This document shows, piece after piece, positions 1 through 6,251 of a DNA stretch of 7,691 bases. The notes beneath the pieces were generated by a model, which ran no database searches, was not told the origin of the DNA, and saw nothing but the letters and a program-made list of their open reading frames with translations. Each line of letters opens with the position of its first letter. Position 1 is the first letter of the stretch. The stretch spans positions 1-7,691 of the forward strand of contig JAFGVR010000178.1 of NCBI GenBank assembly GCA_016937915.1, written 5' to 3'. Made by a program: the position numbers and the translations under genes. This DNA is from Campylobacterales bacterium. Lineage in GTDB: Bacteria; Campylobacterota; Campylobacteria; Campylobacterales; Sulfurimonadaceae.

Positions 1-236
1 AAATTCAAGATAGTGCAAAAAAAGATTTAAAAAAGATTGATAAGTTTAATGCAATAAAAATTATAAAAAATATAAAAAAACTTGAAGATTATCCTGATGT
101 TGCAAATCTTAAAAAGTTAAAAAATCATTATCCGCTTCAGAGATTTAGAGTGGGTGATTATAGAGTGTTATTTGATATAGTTGATGATGTTTTAGTAGTT
201 GTAAATATAAAACATAGAAAAGAAGCGTATCAGTAA
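1..236 (+). CDS. RelE/ParE-type toxin of a type II toxin-antitoxin system, 5' partial
   Basis: The frame is open from the window edge to TAA at 234-236 and encodes 77 complete codons, so only a few N-terminal residues of a usual 85-90 residue toxin are missing. Visible features typical of RelE/ParE are a lysine-rich first helix (SAKKDLKKIDK), the segment LEDYPDVANLKKLKNHYPLQRFRVGDYRVLFDI, and the C-terminal block VVNIKHRKEAYQ. RelE relatives cleave ribosome-bound mRNA and ParE relatives poison gyrase; the sequence alone does not tell which. The basic residues Arg-Phe-Arg, Tyr-Arg and His-Arg-Lys occupy places where RelE-type toxins carry active-site residues. The antitoxin would be expected just upstream, outside the window. 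The stop lies one base before the ATG of the ABC ATPase gene, so the two are probably co-transcribed, which is an odd pairing. Family call is confident; activity is unknown. Confidence 0.85.
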   Translation, partial: IQDSAKKDLKKIDKFNAIKIIKNIKKLEDYPDVANLKKLKNHYPLQRFRVGDYRVLFDIVDDVLVVVNIKHRKEAYQ

Positions 237-237
237 A

Positions 238-909
238 ATGATAAAACTAAAAAATGTAAACAAGTATTTTTACAAAGATGAAGATAGAGAGATTCACGCT
301 TTGAGAGATATAAACTTAACTATAGAGAGTGGTGAGTTTACACTTCTTAGCGGTGCATCTGGGTGTGGAAAGAGTACACTTTTAAACGCTATAGGGGTAT
401 TGGATGGCATAGATAGCGGTGAGATATATCTAGATGGCAAGGAGATAGGCTCTTTGGATGAAGATAGCAGATGTGAGCTTAGACTTCGCCAGATAGGGTT
501 TGTTTTTCAGTCTTATAATCTCATCCCTGTTTTGAGTGTTGAGGAGAACATAGGGTTTGTGATGCGGCTTTGTGGATACTCTGAAATGGATATAAAAAAG
601 AGGGTTTTAGAGGTTGCAAAACTTCTAAAGATAGATGATAAACTAAACTCACTTCCACAAAATCTCAGTGGTGGGGAGCAACAAAGGGTAGCTGTGGCAA
701 GGGCGGTGGCTACTAAACCAAAGATTATTTTAGCAGATGAGCCAACAGCAAACCTTGACTCTGCAAACTCAAAAACACTTATAGAGATGATGCGAGAGTT
801 AAATGAGAGTGAGGGGGTAACAATCGTTTTTGCATCTCATGATGAGCTGATAGCAAAAAGTGTAAGGCGGATAGTAAAACTTCATGATGGCAAGATAGTA
901 GATGCCTAA
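238..909 (+). CDS. ABC transporter ATP-binding protein, LolD/MacB-type
   Basis: This 223-residue protein is a complete ABC ATPase. It has Walker A GASGCGKST (39-47), Q-loop Gln91 in FVFQSYNLIP, signature LSGGEQQR (143-150), Walker B IILADEP (163-169), D-loop NLDS (172-175) and switch His201 in ASHD. Length and motif wording match the MacB/LolD/FtsE-like group, whose ATPases drive FtsX-like permeases in lipoprotein release, efflux or envelope remodelling rather than classical import. It would act on the cytoplasmic face of the inner membrane as a dimer. No permease is in the window; it may lie left of the toxin or elsewhere. The ATG is one base after the toxin stop and has only a weak purine-rich ribosome site, which suggests coupling. 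The 3' end overlaps the outer-membrane barrel gene by 8 bases, so the two products may work together. Substrate is unknown; LolD proper is possible but not shown. Confidence 0.93.
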   Translation: MIKLKNVNKYFYKDEDREIHALRDINLTIESGEFTLLSGASGCGKSTLLNAIGVLDGIDSGEIYLDGKEIGSLDEDSRCELRLRQIGFVFQSYNLIPVLSVEENIGFVMRLCGYSEMDIKKRVLEVAKLLKIDDKLNSLPQNLSGGEQQRVAVARAVATKPKIILADEPTANLDSANSKTLIEMMRELNESEGVTIVFASHDELIAKSVRRIVKLHDGKIVDA

Positions 910-1795
910 AAAATCTTTTTTCCTCTTTCTCTTTTTTCCTCAGATAGTTTTTGCAGATTTTGATTATGTGGTATCAAATACAAACATCATTTTAAGAGAT
1001 GATGAGTTTTCAAACTACAACCGTTTAAGGTTTGATGGTGATTATGAAAATGGTGATTTTTTTATAAAATCTATAGGTGATGTGGTTCAAAAAGATGCCA
1101 AGCTTTATAGGTTTTATGGTGGATATGGGGATGATAAAAATAGGGTAGTTTTGGGGTTGCAAAACATCGTGATTGGGGTTGGTCGCATCTGGACACCAAC
1201 AAATAGGTTTAATCCTAAAAACAGTTATACGATAGAGAGTGATGAGGTGGAGGGGGTAGATGCACTCTCTTATACAAGATATATAGATGAGACTTCAAGT
1301 GTGATGGGTATTGTCTCACAAATGGATGATGATAGTTTTAAGTATGCACTTAGGTATAAGGGGTTTTATGATTTTGGTGACTTTGCTATAGATGCTATAA
1401 AAAGTGATGATACTACCATGATAGGATTGGAGATAGAGGGTGATGCGTTTGATAGTGGTGCAGAGTTTAGGGGTGAGGTGGCTTATGATACTTCATCACA
1501 AAGTTATGAGGCTATGGTTGGGTTTGATTACGGTTTTGTAAATTCAACTACTCTCATAGTAGAGTCATTGTACAAATCTGCTCAAAACAGATTTTACATA
1601 GCATCTTCACTTACTAAAAGTTTTACTATATTTTTAGATGCATCACTACTTTATATAAAAAGTTTTAAAAGCGGTGAGAGTGATTTTATCTCACCTAGCA
1701 TCACTTATACTTTAGATGATTATAACAGTTTTACTGTAGGTGCTTTGGTTTATGATGAAGATAGTTACTATCTAAAATGGAGTTTGTCGTTTTGA
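902..1795 (+). CDS. Putative outer-membrane beta-barrel protein
   Basis: I do not recognise a named family for this 297-residue protein. The N-terminus is a clear short signal peptide: Lys3-Lys4, then a Phe/Leu-rich core (residues 5-17), with likely cleavage after Ala18 (VFA|DF). The mature part of about 279 residues is rich in Asp, Tyr, Gly and Ser and shows repeated alternating hydrophobic/polar stretches, for example FRGEVAYDT, YEAMVGFDYGF and SFTVGALVYDE. It ends in YLKWSLSF, an aromatic C-terminal strand typical of substrates of the BAM assembly machinery. Together these point to a porin-like barrel of roughly 12-14 strands in the outer membrane. The ATG lies inside the end of the ABC ATPase gene (8-base overlap) without a strong ribosome site, so translational coupling is likely. 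A role as the outer-membrane partner of the ABC system is an inference. The signal peptide supports this start. Confidence 0.8.
   Translation: MPKKSFFLFLFFPQIVFADFDYVVSNTNIILRDDEFSNYNRLRFDGDYENGDFFIKSIGDVVQKDAKLYRFYGGYGDDKNRVVLGLQNIVIGVGRIWTPTNRFNPKNSYTIESDEVEGVDALSYTRYIDETSSVMGIVSQMDDDSFKYALRYKGFYDFGDFAIDAIKSDDTTMIGLEIEGDAFDSGAEFRGEVAYDTSSQSYEAMVGFDYGFVNSTTLIVESLYKSAQNRFYIASSLTKSFTIFLDASLLYIKSFKSGESDFISPSITYTLDDYNSFTVGALVYDEDSYYLKWSLSF
1779..1782 (+). promoter_or_regulatory. Ribosome binding site GGAG that decides the protease start
   Basis: GGAG lies 9 bases before the TTG at 1792-1794, a good Shine-Dalgarno distance. It cannot serve the in-frame ATG at 1777, which it overlaps and follows and which has no purine-rich site upstream. 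This favours the TTG as the start of the hydrogenase protease. Confidence 0.6.
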
Positions 1796-2262
1796 AAAAT
1801 ATAGTGATAGGGGTTGGAAATATCCTTTTTTGTGATGATGGTTTGGGTGCGTTAGTTGTGGAGCATCTAAGAGCGAACTACACATTTGAGCCAGAGCTTG
1901 AACTGCTTGATGGTGGGACTTTGGGGTTTGGGCTTTTGGAGTATTTTAGCGAGTACGATAATGTTTTTATAGTAGATACAATCTCAGCTAAAGGAAAAGC
2001 AGGGGATGTGTATGTGATACCATCTGATGAGCTTTTAGGTGGGGTTAGTTATAAAAACACCGCCCATGAGGTTGAGGTGTTACAGATGCTTGAAGCGTGT
2101 GAAGTGTATGGCAAAAAAGCAAACATCACTATCTTTGGGGTAGTGCCACAAGATATCATCACCCCAAAGATAGGACTAAGTGAAGAGTTAGATGAAAAGT
2201 TTGATGCTATCATCAAAACCATTATAAACTCTTTGTGCGAGTTTGGTTTTATGCTCAAATAA
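1792..2262 (+). CDS. [NiFe]-hydrogenase maturation endopeptidase (HycI/HybD/HupD family)
   Basis: Proteases of this family clip the C-terminal tail from the hydrogenase large subunit once the Ni-Fe centre is inserted, in the cytoplasm. The 156-residue product opens KNIVIGVGNILFCDDGLG, the family's N-terminal block, followed by LLDGGTLGFGLLEY, VFIVDTIS, NTAHEVEVLQML and ITIFGVVPQDI. Counted from the TTG, the nickel-sensing ligands fall at Asp16, Asp62 and His92, almost exactly where HybD has Glu16, Asp62 and His93; Asp16 is the HycI version. Start choice: an in-frame ATG at 1777 would add five residues (MEFVV) but lacks a ribosome site. The TTG at 1792 has GGAG nine bases upstream, overlaps the barrel stop as TTGA, and gives the standard N-terminus. 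No hydrogenase gene is in the window, so the substrate enzyme is unknown. The 3' end overlaps the convergent ATPase gene by 8 bases. Confidence 0.92.
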   Translation: MKNIVIGVGNILFCDDGLGALVVEHLRANYTFEPELELLDGGTLGFGLLEYFSEYDNVFIVDTISAKGKAGDVYVIPSDELLGGVSYKNTAHEVEVLQMLEACEVYGKKANITIFGVVPQDIITPKIGLSEELDEKFDAIIKTIINSLCEFGFMLK

Positions 2263-3502
2263 AAAAGAATTTATAAAATGGTATAACAGTTATACTCTCT
2301 TTTGCAACTGATTGGTTATATGTGATTATATATTTTTCATCCACTTTAAATGGTAGTTTTATAAGTCCATTTAACTCTCTATCTTGATTTTGTAAAGTAA
2401 GTTCATAACACACCTGTATAGCGATAGTTTTACCATCTTTTTTTGCGATGAAATTACATTCAAAATTTTTATTGTAAAAGTATATCTCATAACTGTTTTT
2501 TACTAGTTCTGTATAGACTAGATTTTCAAGAAGTTTACCTTTGTTGCTCGAAAAGATATAGTTAAAAGAGATAAACCCATTGTCGTTTGAGTATATTTTT
2601 TTCTTTGAGTTATTTTGCTCTTTTAGTGAAAATGAAAACTGTTTTAGCTCATTAATCAAATAACTCTCTTCTAGGTATGAGATATACTCTTTTACACTTT
2701 TGTCATTAATTTTTATCGCTTTTGATATTGAAGTATATGAATATAACGAACTTATGTTTGAAAGTAGAAAATAGCTCAACTCTTTGAAGCTTTTCACATC
2801 TCTTATAGCATTATTTGTTACACAATCTTTTAGTAAAATAGTATCGTAATAGCTACTTAGAATCTCTCTTCTAAACTCCTCTTTAGTCTCATATATCTCT
2901 ACAAATGAGCCATAATTTAGCATATTATCAACAATGTTTAACACTTTTGGGGTGTTTTGTATAAGCTCCATATATGAATTGATATTATTTATTTTAAGAA
3001 GCTCTTTTAGTGAGAGTGGATACACTTTTTTAGTGACATATCGCCCTGTGAGTAAAGTTGCCAATTCACCGTTTAAAAGTGAAGAGTTTGAGCCTGTGAT
3101 AAAAATCTTTTGAAACTCTTGGTTATCATATACACTTTTTACATACTTCTCCCAACCATTGATTGCTTGAATCTCATCTAAAAATATATAAGTTATCTTT
3201 TTTTGAGTTAATTTTTTAGCTGTTTGTATCACTTCATATAGTTTTGTTGGCTCATTAGTGTATGGTATAAAAAAGGGATTATCTAGGTTTATATATAAAA
3301 TCTCTTCTGGATCTATAGTTTGACTTATGTGATTTATCAGCAGTTTAAAGAGTGTTGATTTACCACTTCTTCTAATCCCTTGAAGCACTTGTATATGTTT
3401 TATTTCAAGATTTTTAACCAACTGATGAAATATATCTCTTTCATACAACTCTTCATAAGCACTTTTCCAATGTTTATTCTGAGATATTATTATATTTTCC
3501 AT
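2255..3502 (-). CDS. AAA_14 / DUF4143-type ATP-binding protein
   Basis: The 415-residue protein has the architecture of the AAA_14 plus DUF4143 family, widespread in bacteria and archaea but without a settled function. Seen from the ATG at 3502: Walker A GIRRSGKST (42-50), Walker B ITYIFLDE (103-110), sensor-1 ITGSNSSLL (135-143) and TGR (152-154), then a helical region with a probable winged helix (about 240-285). The C-terminal domain (about 320-370) resembles a degenerate PD-(D/E)XK fold: ENLVYTEL, ECNFIAKKDG and AIQVCYEL. The usual acidic and lysine residues are replaced there, so nuclease activity is doubtful. A GTG at 3544 would add 14 residues, but the ATG has AAGGG 8 bases upstream and the GTG overlaps the candidate -10 element, so the ATG is preferred. 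It lies 122 bases after the receptor gene on the same strand. Role unknown. Confidence 0.87.
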   Translation of the reverse strand: MENIIISQNKHWKSAYEELYERDIFHQLVKNLEIKHIQVLQGIRRSGKSTLFKLLINHISQTIDPEEILYINLDNPFFIPYTNEPTKLYEVIQTAKKLTQKKITYIFLDEIQAINGWEKYVKSVYDNQEFQKIFITGSNSSLLNGELATLLTGRYVTKKVYPLSLKELLKINNINSYMELIQNTPKVLNIVDNMLNYGSFVEIYETKEEFRREILSSYYDTILLKDCVTNNAIRDVKSFKELSYFLLSNISSLYSYTSISKAIKINDKSVKEYISYLEESYLINELKQFSFSLKEQNNSKKKIYSNDNGFISFNYIFSSNKGKLLENLVYTELVKNSYEIYFYNKNFECNFIAKKDGKTIAIQVCYELTLQNQDRELNGLIKLPFKVDEKYIITYNQSVAKESITVIPFYKFFFI

Positions 3503-3510
3503 AATATAAA

Positions 3511-3515
3511 CCCTT
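3511..3515 (-). promoter_or_regulatory. Ribosome binding site of the AAA_14/DUF4143 gene
   Basis: On the minus strand AAGGG is followed by 8 bases and then the ATG at 3502. It is the only strong Shine-Dalgarno match near the candidate starts and supports this ATG over the upstream GTG. Confidence 0.65.
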
Positions 3516-3530
3516 AAAATAATAAAATAT

Positions 3531-3546
3531 CCGTATTGTAACACGG
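3531..3546 (-). promoter_or_regulatory. Candidate extended -10 promoter within an imperfect dyad, possible operator
   Basis: The minus strand reads CCGTGTTACAATACGG. TACAAT (3535-3540) matches TATAAT at five of six positions and is preceded by TGT (3541-3543), an extended -10. A T-rich stretch upstream (about 3549-3562), rather than a clear -35 box, is typical of Campylobacterota housekeeping promoters. Transcription would start near 3528 and give a leader of about 25 bases. The same 16 bases form a dyad CCGTnTTnnAAnACGG, six of eight pairs symmetric, so a dimeric repressor could bind over the -10. Promoter and operator are predictions by eye. Confidence 0.45.
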
Positions 3547-3608
3547 AATTTAAAAAATCTAAAACTAATTATTAGAGTTTACAGAGGGTTAAGCGGTAAT
3601 ATTATTGC

Positions 3609-3637
3609 CTATAGTTTCTAAATATTAGAAACTATAG
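3609..3637. repeat. Perfect 13-bp inverted repeat (hairpin) over the receptor stop codon
   Basis: CTATAGTTTCTAA (3609-3621) and its exact reverse complement (3625-3637) flank a 3-base loop, ATA. In the minus-strand mRNA the first arm encodes the last Tyr-Ser-Phe codons and the TAA stop of the TonB-dependent receptor. The stem has only three G-C pairs, and neither direction shows a run of T after it, so it is not a standard intrinsic terminator. It may cap the 3' end of the operon mRNA after processing or cause partial termination before the ATPase gene. A weaker quasi-palindrome, GGTAATATTATTGCC (3595-3609), abuts it. Confidence 0.7.
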
Positions 3638-5544
3638 TTTAAACCAACATATATAACTCTTGCTGGAATTTCGTAAGGGTTGTCTTTTAAATCTTGATTT
3701 GTAAGATTTGTTGCACCAACTTTAACATTTAGCTCTTTTATCACCTCTTTGGTAAATTGTGTAGATAGTACTGTGTATCCATCTATATCAGTAGTACCAT
3801 TTTTTTGAGGGCCTGTGTATATGGCACTGAGTGTACTTCTGATGCCAAATGGTAGAGTTTTATTTATGCGGGTTGTTATTTTTGATTTTGGTCTAAAGTC
3901 GAGTTCTGCACCCATCGCATCTTCTGTCTCTAAATAGTTATATCCCAAATCAAGTTGTAAATCATTAAAAAAGATTTTAGATAACTCTAGCTCAACACCC
4001 CTCATAGTAGCTTCTTTGATATTTACATATAGATAATCACCAACATAAGCCCCAGTTGTTTGTTTTTGAGAAGTAACAAGATCTTTTAGTTTAGTTTGAA
4101 AGATTGATGATTTAAATACTAAATCATCCTCATAATGTTCATAAGAGAGATTTAGAGTTTTTGATGTTTCTGGGTCTAAATCATCATTACCTCTAAAAGT
4201 GGAACCCATTGTAAGGATGTATGTTGAGGAGTTTTGAGTTAGTGTAGGTGCTTTAAACCCCTCTGCATAACTTGCTTTGATTCTATCTTGTGAGTTTAGT
4301 CTATATATGGCATTGATGTTTGAAGTGGTATGGGAGCCAAATTTTTCATGGTAGTCGTATCTTGCACCAAGTGCTATGGTCCATTTATTGCCAATCTCAA
4401 TCTCATCTTGGACATATAGTGCTTTGTTGTTGATTTTTCCTGAAAAGTTTTTAGATTGATTTGCTGTGCTTGAGTAGATTTTATCGTAGCTATCCTCTTT
4501 GTACTCTGCACCCATAGCTATGAAGTTATTATCAAACATATCTATTGTTGCATTTGCTTTTAGGGTTTGATTTTTTAAGTAGTGTGTATAATATGGGCTT
4601 TGACCAAAATCATGGTAGCCATTATCTGACTCTATAGAGCTGTACTCAAAATCTAGAGTTGCGTAAGAAAAATCTTTGAAGTACCCAATCGACTCCACAT
4701 ATTTTTTTATATCATAATATAGTTCCTCTTGAGTTTTGTAAAGGTATCTTTTCTCATCACCTCTGATTAATGAGCCATAAATATTTTGAGTCCCATCTAT
4801 CTCATACTCAATTTTTAACATACCACTTAAAAGATCTTTACCTTCAATTTTAGTTACTTTTGATTCATCAGTAAAAAGGGTAGTTGGGTCATCAACTCTA
4901 TTGTCTCGGTACGCTGCATCTCTTGTCTGTTTTTGAACACTAACATCAACGCTAAGTTTTTCACCAACTTTACCACCAAGATTTAATGCAATGTTTTGAG
5001 TGTCTCCACCATTCTCTTCTGCACTAAAACCTTTTTCAATCTCTAAATTACCACTAAATTTTTTATCAGTTTTTTTTGTAATGATATTTATAACTCCACC
5101 AATCGCTTGTGAACCATAAATAGCACTCATAGGTCCTTTTATAACTTCGATTTTTTCTATGGAGTTTATAGGTACCCAGTTATACTGAAAGTCACTATGG
5201 GAGATTTGAGCATCTGAGCCTGATAGTGTTTTTCCATCAACTAAAATTAGTACATCTTCTGCTCGACTACCACGAATAGAGATATTTTGTCTCCCTGACA
5301 CTGATGAGCCATTTAGCCCTAAACTAATACCAGAGATGTTATTTAAAATATCTTTTAAAGATGCCACGCCCATTGAGGAGATCTCATCTGCTGTGATAAC
5401 AGAGATAGATGCGGGAGTATCCATCAAAGCGTTGTCTGATTTGGCGGTAATAACAATATCTTCAAGTGTAATTACATTTGCCTGTAATCCTGAAACTAAA
5501 AGTGAACTAAGTACTAAACTTATAATTTTTACTCTATCTCTCAT
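3625..5544 (-). CDS. TonB-dependent outer-membrane receptor, CirA/FepA/BtuB-like
   Basis: The protein (639 residues from the second of two adjacent ATGs, 640 from the first at 5547) is a full-length TonB-dependent receptor. Residue positions below count from the first ATG. It has a signal peptide (1-23, cleavage after LQA), a TonB box in LEDIVITA (28-35), and a plug domain (about 40-160) with IRGSRAEDVLILVDG (91-105) and IKGPMSAIYGSQAIGGVINIIT (136-157). A long beta-barrel follows, ending in YVGLNYSF with the C-terminal Phe recognised by BAM. Such receptors import siderophores, cobalamin, heme or other scarce ligands using TonB-ExbB-ExbD energy. The plug resembles the catecholate-siderophore/colicin group, but the ligand cannot be read from sequence. 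It follows the response regulator by under 10 bases, so the two-component system probably controls it. AAAGG overlaps the regulator stop and sits better before the second ATG. No TonB, ExbBD or periplasmic binding gene is present. Confidence 0.93.
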   Translation of the reverse strand: MRDRVKIISLVLSSLLVSGLQANVITLEDIVITAKSDNALMDTPASISVITADEISSMGVASLKDILNNISGISLGLNGSSVSGRQNISIRGSRAEDVLILVDGKTLSGSDAQISHSDFQYNWVPINSIEKIEVIKGPMSAIYGSQAIGGVINIITKKTDKKFSGNLEIEKGFSAEENGGDTQNIALNLGGKVGEKLSVDVSVQKQTRDAAYRDNRVDDPTTLFTDESKVTKIEGKDLLSGMLKIEYEIDGTQNIYGSLIRGDEKRYLYKTQEELYYDIKKYVESIGYFKDFSYATLDFEYSSIESDNGYHDFGQSPYYTHYLKNQTLKANATIDMFDNNFIAMGAEYKEDSYDKIYSSTANQSKNFSGKINNKALYVQDEIEIGNKWTIALGARYDYHEKFGSHTTSNINAIYRLNSQDRIKASYAEGFKAPTLTQNSSTYILTMGSTFRGNDDLDPETSKTLNLSYEHYEDDLVFKSSIFQTKLKDLVTSQKQTTGAYVGDYLYVNIKEATMRGVELELSKIFFNDLQLDLGYNYLETEDAMGAELDFRPKSKITTRINKTLPFGIRSTLSAIYTGPQKNGTTDIDGYTVLSTQFTKEVIKELNVKVGATNLTNQDLKDNPYEIPARVIYVGLNYSF

Positions 5545-5550
5545 CATTTT

Positions 5551-5555
5551 CCTTT
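5551..5555 (-). promoter_or_regulatory. Ribosome binding site of the receptor, overlapping the regulator stop
   Basis: The minus strand reads TAAAGGAAAATGATG. AAAGG shares bases with the TAA stop of the response regulator (5554-5556). It lies 3 bases from the first ATG and 6 from the second, so the second (5544) is the better start. The arrangement indicates translation coupled to the regulator gene. Confidence 0.55.
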
Positions 5556-6240
5556 ACTTGGTAGATTTTATCCTATACCCTGAGCCATAAATGTTTTCTA
5601 TAAAAAATGCATCACTCATAGTTGCCTTTTTTATTTTACTTTTAAATCTTGATATAAGTTGTACTACACTATTTTCCTTGATATCGTCATTAGAAAAAAT
5701 ATCTAAATATAACTCTTGGACAGTTAAAAATTTTAATCTGTTTGCTATTAGTGTTTCTATGAGCAGTGTTTCATTTTTTGTCAATAGTATCTGCTCTTTA
5801 TTATAAAAAAGTTCATAGCTATCTTTATCCCAAATAAAATCACTATTTAGATAAATTTTATTTGTATCTTTTTTTATCTTTTCTATAGCTTCACTAATCT
5901 TTTCTTTTAATCTATCAACCATATATGGCTTTATCAGATACGACTCTGCATGTAGATCTATAGCTCTTAAAAGCTTATCTTTTTCACTATGAGCTGTTAA
6001 AAATATGATTGGGATAGTTTTATTTTTTTCTCTGATTTTTGATGCCACATCAAGACCATTGATTTTTGGGATATTTATATCAAGTAAAACTATATCTGGA
6101 TTATTTTCACTATAAGAGTTTAGTGCATCTTCCCCATCAACGGCAGTGTATATTTTTTCAAAATAATCTCTTAGCAGATAAGCGGTATCTTCTAACACCT
6201 CAGTATCATCTTCAACAAATAATAAAATTGGCCTACCCAT
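5554..6240 (-). CDS. OmpR/PhoB-type response regulator
   Basis: This 228-residue regulator has an N-terminal receiver domain (about 3-118) and a C-terminal winged-helix DNA-binding domain (about 130-226). Receiver residues are intact: acidic pocket Glu10-Asp11-Asp12, phospho-acceptor Asp54 in VLLDINIP, Thr82 in FLTAHS, Tyr101 and Lys104-Pro105. The DNA-binding half shows LLTKNETLLIETLI, the segment SVVQLISRFKSKI of the recognition helix, and the closing hairpin IENIYGSGYRIK, all typical of the Trans_reg_C domain. It starts 11 bases after the kinase stop, with AAGG six bases before the ATG, and ends a few bases before the receptor gene. It is therefore the cognate partner of the kinase by position, and most likely regulates this operon, including the TonB-dependent receptor. 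Its DNA target site is not visible because the operon promoter is outside the window. Confidence 0.94.
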   Translation of the reverse strand: MGRPILLFVEDDTEVLEDTAYLLRDYFEKIYTAVDGEDALNSYSENNPDIVLLDINIPKINGLDVASKIREKNKTIPIIFLTAHSEKDKLLRAIDLHAESYLIKPYMVDRLKEKISEAIEKIKKDTNKIYLNSDFIWDKDSYELFYNKEQILLTKNETLLIETLIANRLKFLTVQELYLDIFSNDDIKENSVVQLISRFKSKIKKATMSDAFFIENIYGSGYRIKSTK

Positions 6241-6251
6241 TTAAAACCTTT

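Noticed and set aside
2049..2258. Open frame of 69 codons on the minus strand opposite the hydrogenase protease
   Set aside because: It is antisense to conserved protease motifs and has no recognisable protein features.
3503..3544. A 14-codon N-terminal extension of the AAA_14/DUF4143 protein starting at GTG 3544
   Set aside because: The GTG lies within the extended -10/dyad region and has no ribosome site, while the ATG at 3502 has AAGGG at 8 bases. The extra residues do not look like part of the family's N-terminus.
3609..3637. Intrinsic (Rho-independent) terminator
   Set aside because: The stem is AT-rich and no T-run follows in either direction, so it is reported only as an inverted repeat.
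5336..5806. Two short plus-strand open frames opposite the start of the receptor and the end of the regulator
   Set aside because: Both are antisense to well-supported genes, and their hydrophobic translations arise from the complement of charged and signal-peptide codons.
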